Shown one piece after another: positions 20,790-30,127 of a DNA stretch of 64,000 nucleotides. The position numbers and the translations under genes are program-made. Source of the stretch: Meconema thalassinum (Eukaryota > Arthropoda > Insecta > Orthoptera > Tettigoniidae); NCBI GenBank assembly GCA_946902985.2, contig OX336391.1, positions 149,433,545 to 149,497,544 of the forward strand. The letters run 5' to 3'. Numbering within the stretch: the stretch's first letter is position 1; every line of letters begins with the position of its first letter. The notes under the pieces were generated by a model. That model was not told the origin of the DNA, did no database searches, and worked only from the letters and a program-made list of their open reading frames with translations.

Positions 20790-21158
20790 AAAATTCCCAA
20801 ACATAATGTCAAGATTCTACTGGGGGATTTTAATGGTCAGTTAGGAAAAGAAAAGAAATATAGGAGAATTACAGGACCATACACTGCTCATAGCAGAACC
20901 AATAAAAATGGTGAACACCTTATAAGCTTCTGTCAAAATTTCAATCTCCAAATTATGTCAACACAATTCCAGAAGCCTACGCGTAAATTAACAACATGGA
21001 TATCCCCCAATGAAACACTTGGAGAATTCCAGATTGACCACGTTGCTATCTCTAGAAGGAACGCTAAAGAAGTCCTTAATGTGAAAACCAGGAGAGGATT
21101 CTTTGACTCAGATCATCATTTACTACAAATCAAGGTAAAATTTCAACCCAACAAATGA
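20790..21158 (+). pseudogene. RTE-D endonuclease domain (C-terminal part)
   Basis: Apurinic-type (EEP) endonuclease, used by LINEs to nick target DNA. The frame reads ILLGDFNGQLG (metal/catalytic Asp-Asn), then QIDHVAISRR and DSDHHLLQIKV (the SDHxxL catalytic His motif). The N-terminal half of the domain is lost. The frame stops at TGA 21156-21158, overlapping the ATG of the RT frame as ATGA. Confidence 0.8.
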
Positions 21159-23338
21159 TAAGGGGAACCCAGCTTTTCCGAACTGATCCAGAATACCTTG
21201 AATTCAACAAGATGAACATCATTGAAGAAATCCGTCAAATGGATACCACGAGCTGGTCTGAACTTGCAGAGAAAATGAAACAAGCAATAAAATTCGGTCA
21301 ACCTCCGAGAAAGAGAAAACATAGGTGGTGGAACATCACATGCGATCATGCTATTGAATATAGGTTTAAAGCATGGAATAATTTCAATAGCCATAAAACA
21401 ACAGAAAAATGGCAAGAATTTGTGCAGGTTCGGAAAAACACTTCTAAAATTATTCGCCGAGAAAAGCGCAATTATGATAATAATAGGCTAAATGAAATAG
21501 AACAGGACTTCACTAAGAACAACACCAGAAATTTTTACAAGACCTTTAGAGAAAATATAGCAGGCTTTCAACCCCCTAGTTTATGCTTCCAACGACCTGA
21601 TGGATCTCTGGAAACAAATACGAGCAATAATTGTGAAATTCTAGCTAAATATTTCAGTACACTCCTTAATTGCGAAGCACCTTCTGAACAACTTCAATTT
21701 GCAAAACCAGTGCCCAACCTTGATTCACTTCCACCATCACATGAAGAAATAGTGGACATAATCAAGTCATTAAAAAACAATAGAGCCCCTGGTGAAGATG
21801 GACTTATTGCAGAAGTTTGGAAATTGGATCATGAACACATAACACCAAAAATTCACAGAATAATATCAGATGTATGGAAAACAGAGAAAATCCCAAAAGA
21901 ATGGAAGAGTGCTTTGATACACCCACTCCATAAGAAGGGAAGCAAAACTGATCCGAATAATTATAGAGGAATTTCGCTTCTTCCAGTCGCTTATAAAATT
22001 CTCTCTAAAGCTTTGCTGAATCGACTCGAGCCACAGGTGGACCACCATATTGGAGAATATCAGGCAGGTTTCAGGAAGGGAAGGTCATGTATTGAGCAGA
22101 TCTGGAACCTCAAGACCATACTGCACATCCGACGATGCAGGAACACTACAGTCACATTTGTGGATTTCAAAAAGGCTTACGATTCGGTTGACAGACAAAC
22201 CTTGTTTAACAGACTAGAAGAATTAGGAGTTGACAGGAAGACGAGGGCCATCATCCAGGAAACATTATTGGGAACTACCTCAAAGGTGAAATTCATGGGA
22301 GAAATCTCTAACTCTTTTGCAATACATACTGGAGTTCGACAAGGGGATGGTTTATCACCACTCTTGTTCAACATCGTACTGGACAAAATCATCACAGAAT
22401 GGGAAAAGCATGTGAAAGGTATCCAAATTGGAAAGGAGAAAGGGAAAAGAGTCACTGTGAAATGCTTGGCCTTTGCAGATGATCTGGCCATCTTAACAAA
22501 CAACAAGGATGAAGCCATATTAGCGCTAGAGAAACTACATGAAATCTCCAGTAAAACGGGACTTGATATTTCCTATGAAAAAACACAGTATATGGATACC
22601 AAATCAACAGGAAACATCGCCTTGCGAACGCAATATGGAAAAATCTCGCAGGTCACTCACTTCAAATATTTAGGAGAAGCCATCCAACCCACAGGATTGA
22701 ACACAATTTCTAATGCAGATAGAATAGTAAAATTGCAGAAGGCGTACAAGCTGACATGGAATCATTATAACAAAAGAGCAGTATCTCGCAATGCAAAATT
22801 GCGCCATTATAACACAGTTGTCTTGCCTGAAGCCTTATACGCGGCAGAAACAACCGTCATTAGAGGAATGACAAGAATTCATGATATTGAGAAACAGGAA
22901 CGAAAAATTCTTAGGAAAATCCATGGCGCTGTTTTCCGTAATGGAATTTGGGTCAGGAGACCAACAAAGGAACTTTATGAAAATACAGACACCATTGTAG
23001 ATAAATTTAGGAAGAGACGTCTGCAGTTCTATGGACACATATATAGGATGGATGAGAACAGACTCACTAAGAAGATTTTCAATATCGTGAATGCAAGTAA
23101 ATTAAAGACCAGTTGGATTAAAGAAGTACATGAAGACATGGAATTACTTAAAATCTCTGAAGACGACATTAAGGACAGAGAACAATTTAGAAATAAAATC
23201 AGAAACACGAAAATTGTACAAGTTTCAAGGAAAGATACATCAGGGAAAAAATGGACAGAGGAAAGGAAGAAAAAGCACAGTGAACTAATGAGAGGTTTTG
23301 GGAAGAAAAGAAGAGAGGAAAAGGAAGTGAAGCTGTGA
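21155..23338 (+). CDS. RTE-D reverse transcriptase, 727 residues
   Basis: Uninterrupted frame encoding a non-LTR reverse transcriptase that would copy its own RNA at a nicked target. Linker with RKHRWWNITCDHAI (about 53-66). RT blocks: NNRAPGEDG (208-216), HPLHKKGSKTDPNNYRGISL (256-275), FVDFKKAYDSV (335-345), TGVRQGDGLSPLLF (392-405), FADD (440-443). The C-terminus has LTWNHYNKR, ERKILRKIHGA and a basic tail. The length fits an RT plus C-terminal domain, but the endonuclease is in another frame upstream, a one-base shift. No premature stop in 2.2 kb suggests a young copy. Confidence 0.9.
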   Translation: MIRGTQLFRTDPEYLEFNKMNIIEEIRQMDTTSWSELAEKMKQAIKFGQPPRKRKHRWWNITCDHAIEYRFKAWNNFNSHKTTEKWQEFVQVRKNTSKIIRREKRNYDNNRLNEIEQDFTKNNTRNFYKTFRENIAGFQPPSLCFQRPDGSLETNTSNNCEILAKYFSTLLNCEAPSEQLQFAKPVPNLDSLPPSHEEIVDIIKSLKNNRAPGEDGLIAEVWKLDHEHITPKIHRIISDVWKTEKIPKEWKSALIHPLHKKGSKTDPNNYRGISLLPVAYKILSKALLNRLEPQVDHHIGEYQAGFRKGRSCIEQIWNLKTILHIRRCRNTTVTFVDFKKAYDSVDRQTLFNRLEELGVDRKTRAIIQETLLGTTSKVKFMGEISNSFAIHTGVRQGDGLSPLLFNIVLDKIITEWEKHVKGIQIGKEKGKRVTVKCLAFADDLAILTNNKDEAILALEKLHEISSKTGLDISYEKTQYMDTKSTGNIALRTQYGKISQVTHFKYLGEAIQPTGLNTISNADRIVKLQKAYKLTWNHYNKRAVSRNAKLRHYNTVVLPEALYAAETTVIRGMTRIHDIEKQERKILRKIHGAVFRNGIWVRRPTKELYENTDTIVDKFRKRRLQFYGHIYRMDENRLTKKIFNIVNASKLKTSWIKEVHEDMELLKISEDDIKDREQFRNKIRNTKIVQVSRKDTSGKKWTEERKKKHSELMRGFGKKRREEKEVKL

Positions 23339-23395
23339 TTGGCTCAAGTTCTCACGCTCTCCTGAAGGGGAATAATCGGAAATAATAATAATATT

Positions 23396-23869
23396 TATAT
23401 TAGCAACATCCTACTAAACTGTTAGTTTACATCTTGAAAGTCACTCTCTAGCTTGATAACATTTCTCTGAATGAGTGTGTATATAGCATAAGTTTTAGTT
23501 GTATGGACAAATTGAAATTTTGAATGAATAAAGGTTGTTAATAATTTATTTCTCCTTCAGGCTTGTTGCAGATTTTGCCACAAATTCTTCTGTTGTGCAG
23601 AGCATCGTAGAATTCATGAACAGTCGAGCCACTTTGCTGAAAGTGATGAGAAGGTCTTGGTACACTGTGGTCAAAATAAACATCAGTAGGTGCTTTTGAC
23701 ATATTTATTGGAGCATTGTAAACTTGTGCCAGGTGGTGGTGGTGGTGGTGGTGGGGAAATATGCAAGTGAATGAGCAGGGGAAGAGCAGAACCAACCAAT
23801 GTTTAAGCCAGAAGCTTTCCTGGATTTAAGTACTGGTAATAGTTGATATCCCTACTTCAGAGTCCCTCA
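23396..23869. other. spacer; contains a weak exon candidate and a (GGT)n run
   Basis: After the RTE-D tail no element is recognised. (GGT)n lies at about 23733-23752. A weak exon candidate at 23561-23689 is listed separately. Confidence 0.4.
23561..23689 (+). other. weak candidate terminal exon with C2H2-like spacing
   Basis: TTATTTCTCCTTCAG is a good acceptor. The following frame reads ACCRFCHKFFCCAEHRRIHE and runs 43 codons to a TAG. C-x2-C-x8-H-x3-H resembles a zinc finger but the spacing is short (12 is usual). The opposite strand also has an 85-codon frame, so either reading may be chance. Confidence 0.22.
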
Positions 23870-24425
23870 AGCTGCTTCGGTGGCGTAGTTGGTAGCATGT
23901 TGAGCTTCTATGCCCAAGATCGCGGGTTCAAACCCGGCCGAAGTCGTCGGGTATTTTAAGAGCGTTAAAAAATCCCTCAATACCCCTTCCTTCGGAGGGG
24001 AAAAGAAGCCGGTGGTTCCATGTTGTAGATTTATGGCATTATAAATAACCTTCCACTAATTACACCTGTGTGAAGCTAAATTATAGGTTAGTTTGATAAC
24101 GCTTTATTAGTTCCAACGTTCACCACCAGGTGGTGACTGCGATGGCATTAAGTAGCCACGTCCACTGCTAGGTGTCGTGGATGGTAGCATTTGGTGGCAA
24201 AAGTAGGAACTACTTGAAAAATTAATCGTCTGCAGTCCTTCTACCTGAATCACAGATAACACACACTAATACAGTCATCACAATTTACACCGGTTGTCAG
24301 ACATTCTACACACACCCAAAGTACATGGGGCTACATGACCACGTTGTCGCAGCCCCTAAACTAATGGACCAACCAACCAACCAACCAACCAACCAACCAA
24401 CCAACCAACCAACCAACCAACCAGA
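23870..24425 (+). mobile_element. tRNA-derived SINE, family S1, with (AACC)n tail
   Basis: Pol III A box TGGCGTAGTTGG (23881-23892) and B box GGTTCAAACCC (23925-23935) are near consensus. The body includes CCCTTCCTTCGGAGGGGAAA. The 3' region ends in the GGGGC...GCCCCTAAA hairpin (about 24328-24362), followed by (CCAA)n to 24423. Reverse copies are at 44880-45175 and 45235-45757. It has no protein and depends on a LINE enzyme. Confidence 0.85.
24368..24423. repeat. (AACC)n microsatellite, SINE tail
   Basis: Fourteen or so AACC units directly after the S1 hairpin. Confidence 0.9.
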
Positions 24426-24439
24426 GTTCCTCAAGGCAA

Positions 24440-25170
24440 GGAGGTAGTTGACAACTGTGATCGTGAAACACGTTCCTTAAGTGGTCTGTTGATTTCGGGG
24501 GTGGATAGATGCAGGGAAATCAGGGTTAATAGACTTGAAAGTGCTATGGTGGCCGCAAATCTTCGTAGTTAATGAGTTGGAGGTAAGGCCTATGTAGAAA
24601 GCAGGGCTGAGCTTGCCCTGGAATAACATTGCTGAAAGTGCAGTCACATTGTCTTCGAAGGCTTGCCGATGAATGTGACAGGGTCTGGGATGTGGGGAGG
24701 TTTGGGCTTAGGGTTCATGGCATGGGCTACCTGCCATTCAACCAGCTCAGTAGGGGTGGCCTTTGGCTGTGAAGGCTAAGGTTGCTGTTGTAAGCAAAGC
24801 GGGTCTCAGGGGTGGAGCAAATCCATTTGCTTCAAGTAGCAAGACTGACTTGGAGAGACCATTTGATGTGGTATGGGTGAAAGTTGGTGTAGTAGATGTA
24901 CTGCTGGTGGTTGGTGGGCTTGATGTATGGATAAGTGTCACGAGTACCATCATGGAGGTGGAGATAAACATCAAGGAAAGAGTGGTGGTGGACAGGAGCA
25001 TATAGAGTTTCTATTTTGGGGATAGGGGCATTCGTGGGTTTGAGGGGATGGAATAGCCCCCAAAGAAAAGGGGTGGGGGGTGGAGTTCCTCTTCGGGAAA
25101 CTTGAGTATTATTTGGTGCAAAATGATGAGTTTTAAGGCTATCTGGTATCACTTTTTCAGCCAATTTGTT
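24440..25170 (-). pseudogene. Penelope-like element relic (RT end plus GIY-YIG region)
   Basis: Minus strand reads SFLDVYLHLHDGT (about 24946-24982), TYPYIKPTN, YIYYTNFHPYHIK, then KWICSTPETRFAYNSNLSL in a shifted frame, matching the RT/thumb end of Penelope-like elements (FLD...HPDG...KPT...HP.H). Further on, FYIGLTSNSLTTKICGHHST (about 24543-24601) resembles the GIY-YIG endonuclease core. Frame changes and a stop separate the blocks. No flanking terminal repeat was recognised. Confidence 0.75.
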
Positions 25171-26308
25171 GTGATGGTTTATTTTTGGTTAATGTCAAAC
25201 ACAACTAAGAAAATTGTTACTTCATAGTATTTAGATTCGGGGCACATGACCTCGATGTTCCGCCCCTTAAAACCTCAATAACTAACTGTTTTGATGTACA
25301 ACTTGTAATTGGGGTAAATAGTTACTAAATATCGATTAAATGTGAACGATGCATGTAATAAAAATAAATACACTTCATGTGGTGCACTTACCTTTAATAG
25401 TGCAATATGATATGTCAGGTGCCAGATTCAATATTTAGGATAGAGAATCAAAATTTGTATATGCTCGGCAGTCGGCAGAAGTTCGAGACCATCACACCTC
25501 TGGTCGGTGGTGTGACAAGTCTTCTAACAGATTCAGTATTTAATCAAGGAGTAAATTGAATTGCCTATAGTATGTATTAACAACAAGGAAAGATACTGAC
25601 ATATCGTGAAAGAAATTTTATTGAATTCAAAAACAAAATAATAGTTACAAAGAGAATATTTAAATTACCAACTGTGGCTTAATTATTTAAAAAGAAAATG
25701 ACATGATAATGAATTGAATTTTAATCTTGAAGTTGCATATTACAGAGACGTCGGATATTTGATTGCCTGCTCACCCAGTTGAAGCTCCATCATCATAAAA
25801 GTTATGAACGATGATAAAAGTTATGAACGATGATCTCGATATTCCGTCACATAAGTAAAAATTGTGATATGTCTGTAGATATGGACCACCATAATACCGT
25901 AGTTCATTGCCATCTGTAGATTATCTGTAGTACTGTGCTATAACCCCTTGTTGGCTTATATATACTGAATATATATATATATATATATGGTATACATTGT
26001 AGTTATTAGGTCGATACATGATGTAGGCTGAAGCTATGAATGAGCTTTAGCAGGTAGCAGTTGGCGAACCTTAGTTGTTGCTTCCTCTCAATAATCAGTC
26101 ACTAATGAATTGTCGTTCGCTGATGACTCTCTGGTCGCGGGTGTGGGTTTAAATATCTCTTCCGTCACGTGATTTGCAGACTTCTCCCACCATAGTAGCA
26201 AGCTTCCCTCTCTAGTGTTCATGACTTATTTGTTTCACCATAGTTTGAAACATATTGATCAATTCCTTCTAAATGTTCCATCTCGTGACTCCTACGTAAT
26301 GGGTTTTC
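25171..26308. other. no gene; one isolated SINE-type tail
   Basis: 25235-25283 is a plus-strand hairpin tail (GGGGCACATGACCTCGATGT...GCCCCTTAAAA then TAACTAAC). The rest is AT-rich, with an AT microsatellite at about 25970-25989 and an imperfect direct repeat of AAAGTTATGAACGATGAT at 25798-25833. Nothing else is supported. Confidence 0.5.
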
Positions 26309-26351
26309 AGGATCCCGTGACCATCTTGGTACACGATTCACAACGGAAGAA

Positions 26352-27174
26352 TTAAGAACTGTTATTCAACAGATGAAACACAACAAAGCTGCAGATTTGG
26401 ATGATATAAGACCTGAGCAAATAAAACATTTTGGCCCCTTAACTATCGAATGGATCCTACAACTGATGAACACCTGTGTGACTAAAATGATAATCCCGAA
26501 GTTATGGCGTAAAGCAAAATTTGTGGCCTTGCTCAAACCAGGTAAAGAACCAAATGAACCCAAGAATTTCAGACCTGTATCGCTTCTGTCATCTCTGTAA
26601 GGCCCTGGAGAGAATGATTTTGAACCGAATTTCCAACTTTGTTGACAGAGAGGTCATTAAGGAGCAATCAGGTTTCAGACCAGGGAAATCTTGTACTGGT
26701 CAAATATTGAACTTAATCCAGTATATTGAGGATGGATATGAAAGGAAACAGATTACTGGAGTTGGCTTTTGTGGACCTCACAGCTGCTTATGATACTGTA
26801 AACCACAAGCGATTGACAAAGATACTGTACTCAACAACTAGACTTTCGACTAACACAGTTTATTCAGTGTTTGTTGCAGAATCGACGATTTTTTGTCACC
26901 CTCAAGGATAAGAAAAGCCGATGGAGGAACCAAAAGAATGGCCTCCCACAGGGAAGCGTGCTAGCTCGATTATTATATAATATCTACACTAACGACCAGC
27001 CATCCATTATTATATAATATCTTCACTAACGACCAGCCACTTAACACTAGGACCAGAGCATTCATCTACGCAGATGACACTGCTGTTGCTGCTCAAGGAT
27101 CAACGTTTGAAGAAGTAGAGTTAAAGCTGACATCTGCTCTTGAAGACTTAGCCATCTAATACAATGATAACTAC
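26352..27174 (+). pseudogene. Jockey-like RT core, frame-broken
   Basis: Blocks in order: NKAADLDDIRPEQIKHFG, VALLKPGKEPNEPKNFRPVS, KALERMILNRI and EQSGFRPGKSCTGQ, AFVDLTAAYDTVNHKRL, GLPQGSVL, AFIYADDTAVAAQ (catalytic YADD near 27067-27080). Frame changes at about 26598, 26760 and 26840, a tandem duplication near 27000 and a TAA near 27160 disable it. The protein continues in the intact 27175-28080 frame. Confidence 0.85.
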
Positions 27175-28080
27175 TTGAAACCCAACCCAGAGAAAACCCA
27201 AATATGCGCGTTTCACCTGCGCAATAGGGAGGCGAGAAGGCAGCTCAACGCCACCTGGGAAGGTCACAATCTGAAACACTGTGTTCATCCTAAATATTTA
27301 GGAGTAAAACTGGATCGCGTGCTGACCTATAAACAGCATTGCATGGACACCAAACGGAAGGTATGCACCAGGAACAACATCGTTCGGAAGCTCACAAACA
27401 CCAGATGGGGAGCTCAGCCTAGTGTCCTGCGTTCAACTGCCCTTGCTCTGAGTTTCTCTGCTGCAGAATATGCTGCCCCAGTCTGGAGGAACTCTGCTCA
27501 TGCCAACCAAGTAGATGTTGCCCTCCATGAGACAGGCCGCATTGTGACAGGCTGTCTACGTCCAACTTCTGTCAATAAGATCTTTCCGCTTATGGGAGTA
27601 GCACCTCCAGAAGTTAGAAGACAAGTAGCGGCAGAAGTAGAGAAGAAAAAGCAAGAAACAGATCCAAGACACCCAATGTATGGACTTGATGTCCATCCAC
27701 CTAGGCTAAAATCAAGAAAGAGCTTCCTCCAAACAACAATATCAATTCATTCCTCAGCTGAAGCTCGCCGAATTGAACTTAGGAAAGCAAAATCACCAGG
27801 AGGATCGTGGGAAATGAAGGAGAATCCGGGAGCTGGCTACCACCTACAATACGAATCCTGGAAGACGCTAAACCGACTAAGAACTGGTGTGAGTCGGTGC
27901 AAAAGCAATTTAATGAAGTGGGGATACAGTGCTGAAGAACTTTGTAGATGTGGTGAAAGACAAGACCCTGAGCACCTTCTGAATTGCAGCATGTTATCAA
28001 GACCATGTACTATGCAGGACTTGATAGAAGCCAATGACTGTGCCATTCTAACAGTTGAACACTGGAGTAATGAAATTTAG
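27175..28080 (+). CDS. Jockey-like LINE C-terminal domain, 301-codon remnant frame
   Basis: Starts with KPNPEKTQ (the post-RT thumb block), then HPKYLGVKLDRVLTYKQH, SAAEYAAPVW and a C-terminal part with LNRLRTGVSRCKSNLMKWG and CRCGERQDPEHLLNC, a cysteine/histidine cluster (C-x-C...H...C) usual in this group. The frame is open to its natural stop TAG but is only the C-terminal part of the original polyprotein. The ATG shown is internal, so this is not an independent gene. Confidence 0.85.
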   Translation: MKPNPEKTQICAFHLRNREARRQLNATWEGHNLKHCVHPKYLGVKLDRVLTYKQHCMDTKRKVCTRNNIVRKLTNTRWGAQPSVLRSTALALSFSAAEYAAPVWRNSAHANQVDVALHETGRIVTGCLRPTSVNKIFPLMGVAPPEVRRQVAAEVEKKKQETDPRHPMYGLDVHPPRLKSRKSFLQTTISIHSSAEARRIELRKAKSPGGSWEMKENPGAGYHLQYESWKTLNRLRTGVSRCKSNLMKWGYSAEELCRCGERQDPEHLLNCSMLSRPCTMQDLIEANDCAILTVEHWSNEI

Positions 28081-28204
28081 TGTAATTTATATGTATATAT
28101 GTATGTGTTTTGGACTCGGATAAATAAATAAATAAGTAAAGGATCCCGTGACAATGACTGGCTGATATGGTGACACTTTACAGCATCATCGGGTTAAAAC
28201 TATT

Positions 28205-30127
28205 GCCATATATTTGCTGAGTGAAGTGAAAGGTAAAGGAAGGAAGAAATTGAGGAAAGGATATACATTATACTGGAGTGGTGGCCAAGAGGCAAAAAAT
28301 GGCATGGGACTGATAACCTCGAAACAACTGGAGGAGTATGTTGAAGTGGTAGAGTGTGTGAGTGACAGAATAATGAAAAATAGAATGAAGATGAAGAATG
28401 ACGTGATGGACTTCATACAAGTGTATGCACCACAGACTGGAAACAGAGAAGAAGATATTGAAGTATTCCTGGAGGATGTAGAAAGAGTAATCTCAGAAAG
28501 CCTTTGTCTGGAGCGTGGCACTCTATGGAAGTGAAACTTGGACTATTGGTGCAGCAGAAAAGAGGAGAATTGAAGCATTTGAAATGTGGTGTTACAGGAG
28601 AATGATGATCAGATGGGTAGATAGGGTTACAAACAAAAAGGTATTAAGACGAGTGGGAGAGGACTGTTAAAGAAGAGAAGAGATAGGTTGGTAGGACACA
28701 TACTAAGACATTCAGGAATAGCAAGCTTAGTTATGGAAGGAAGGGTCGAGGACAAAAACTGTAGGGGTAGACCAAGGTTAGAATATGTTAAACAGATTGC
28801 CTCGGATGTAGGGTGTCGTAGCTATGTAGAGATGAAACGATTAGCTCAGGACAGGGAGGCATGGAGGGCTGCATCAAACCAGTCAAAAGACTGAAGACTC
28901 AAACAACAGATGTAGAAGTGGTGATCATGGGAGATATGAATGCACAAGTCGGAAATGAGAGACAAGGAAAGGAAGAAGTCGTTGGACCATATGGATATGG
29001 GAAAAAGAACCGGGAAGGAGAGGAACTTGTAAACTTTTGTGAAAGGAATGGACTGATAGTGGGTAATTCATGGTTTCGGAAGAAAAACAGCAGGAAAATT
29101 ACGAGATATGGATGGGGTGATAGAAGAACAAAATCAGTAATTGACTACTTCCTGGTGGAAAGGACAAATCGCAGAAAGCTGATGGATGTGACAGCTTTAC
29201 CAGGAGAAGCATTTGATGGGGACCATAGAGCTGTGGTGGCAAAATTTAGATGGGGAAAATTGGAAAACCTAAAGGAGATCAGAGAAAGTAAAATAAAAGT
29301 ATGGAAATTGAAAGACAAAGCTGTACAGGAAGATTTTCAGGAGAGATTGAAGCAACAAATCCCAGTTACTGAAGTGGAAAATGTAGAAGAGGAATGGTCC
29401 CACTTTAAAAAGGCATTTGCTGGTGCAGCAGAGAGTGCTTGTGGTAGGACGTCAACAAGAGTGAAAGAGAAGGAGACACCGTGGTGGAATGAGGAAGTGA
29501 GGAAAGCAGTGAAAGAAAAGAAGTCTGCATGGAAAGAATGGAACCGAGATCAAACAGAAGAAAGCAAAAAGAAGTATCACGACAGCATACGGAGGTGTAA
29601 GAAAGTGGTAGGAGAAGAAAAGAAGAAAAGTTGGGAAGAATTTACACGAAGAATGGAAACAGATGTAAGTGGCAGTAATAGGATGCTCTATGGGCTTCTA
29701 AGAAGTAAGAGGAAAGAAAGAGTTACTACAAAGCTGGTGAAAAAGGTAGATGGAGAGTTGTTAACACACCCAGAAGAGGGATGATGGAAGGAGTATTTCG
29801 ATAAGCTATTGAATGTGAGCAATTGTACTGGTGAGATCGAAGTGACACAGCCTGACAACTCTATAACAGAAGATGATATAACAATGCTGGAGGTGGAATT
29901 AGCAGTACAGAAAATGAAGATGGTAAAAGCAACAGGGGTGGATGAAATCAGTGTAGAAATAATAAAGGCTGCTGGACCTGTTGGTATGCAGTGGCTGTAT
30001 CGACTGCTAAAGTGTGTGTGGAAATGGAAATGTGTACCAGAAGACTGGGAGAAAGGGCTAATAATACCGGTGTTTAAGAAAGGGGACAAGAAAGTGTGTG
30101 ATAACTATAGAGGGATCACCCTCATAT
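28205..30127 (+). pseudogene. RTE-A LINE, part 1 (endonuclease to RT N-part), interrupted twice
   Basis: Endonuclease: KKLRKGYTLYWSGGQEAKNG, FIQVYAPQTGNRE, then after the LINE-E piece VVIMGDMNAQVGNE, WGDRRTKSVIDYFL, DGDHRAVVAK (catalytic D, N and H-type motifs). The linker has KETPWWNEEVRKAVKEKKSA. The frame 28861-29784 is open and meets TGA at 29782 (likely CGA to TGA), then RT N-part ATGVDEISVEIIKAAGP and KKGDKKVCDNYRGITL to 30127. The rest is at 39259-40545, beyond gypsy element 2. 5' truncated near 28205. Confidence 0.88.
28505..28907 (+). pseudogene. LINE-E 3' fragment inserted in RTE-A endonuclease
   Basis: Reads VWSVALYGSETWTIGAAEKR, IEAFEMWCYRRMMIRWVDRV, VLRRVGE, VGHILRHSGIASLVMEGR, NCRGRPRLEYVKQIASDVGC, ending AAGACTGAAGACTCAAACAACA. 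Same family and 3' end as 19471-19856 and 54201-54487. It splits the RTE-A endonuclease between ...VERVISES and DVEVVIMGD. Confidence 0.85.

Larger units (their letters stand above)
20784..23395 (+). mobile_element. RTE-D LINE, 5'-truncated, long RT frame
   Basis: Begins inside the endonuclease domain right after an AT microsatellite and ends shortly after the RT stop with AATAATAATAATATTTATA. The short 3' UTR (about 57 nt) and tandem tail fit the RTE clade. A second, degenerate copy is at 6797-7630 (minus). Confidence 0.85.
26309..28152 (+). mobile_element. Jockey-like LINE, 5'-truncated, with 13-bp TSD
   Basis: The 13-mer AGGATCCCGTGAC occurs at 26309-26321 and 28140-28152, flanking 26322-28139. 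The 3' end is GGATAAATAAATAAATAAGTA, an (AAATA)-like tail. The coding part runs from the RT N-region to the C-terminus. A 36-37-bp tandem duplication (about 26967-27040, unit containing ATTATTATATAATATCT) is specific to this copy. Confidence 0.92.

Noticed and set aside
23870..23945. tRNA gene
   Set aside because: A and B boxes are good, but no full cloverleaf with acceptor stem is visible, and the same head recurs as a SINE with body and tail.
24832..25164. His/Pro-rich host protein
   Set aside because: It is the Penelope-like RT end; the motif order FLD, HDG, KPT and HPYH identifies it.
28470..28920. TSD GATGTAGAA flanking the LINE-E fragment
   Set aside because: The 9-mer also fits the natural repeated coding of the endonuclease (DVE motifs), so it does not prove a duplication.
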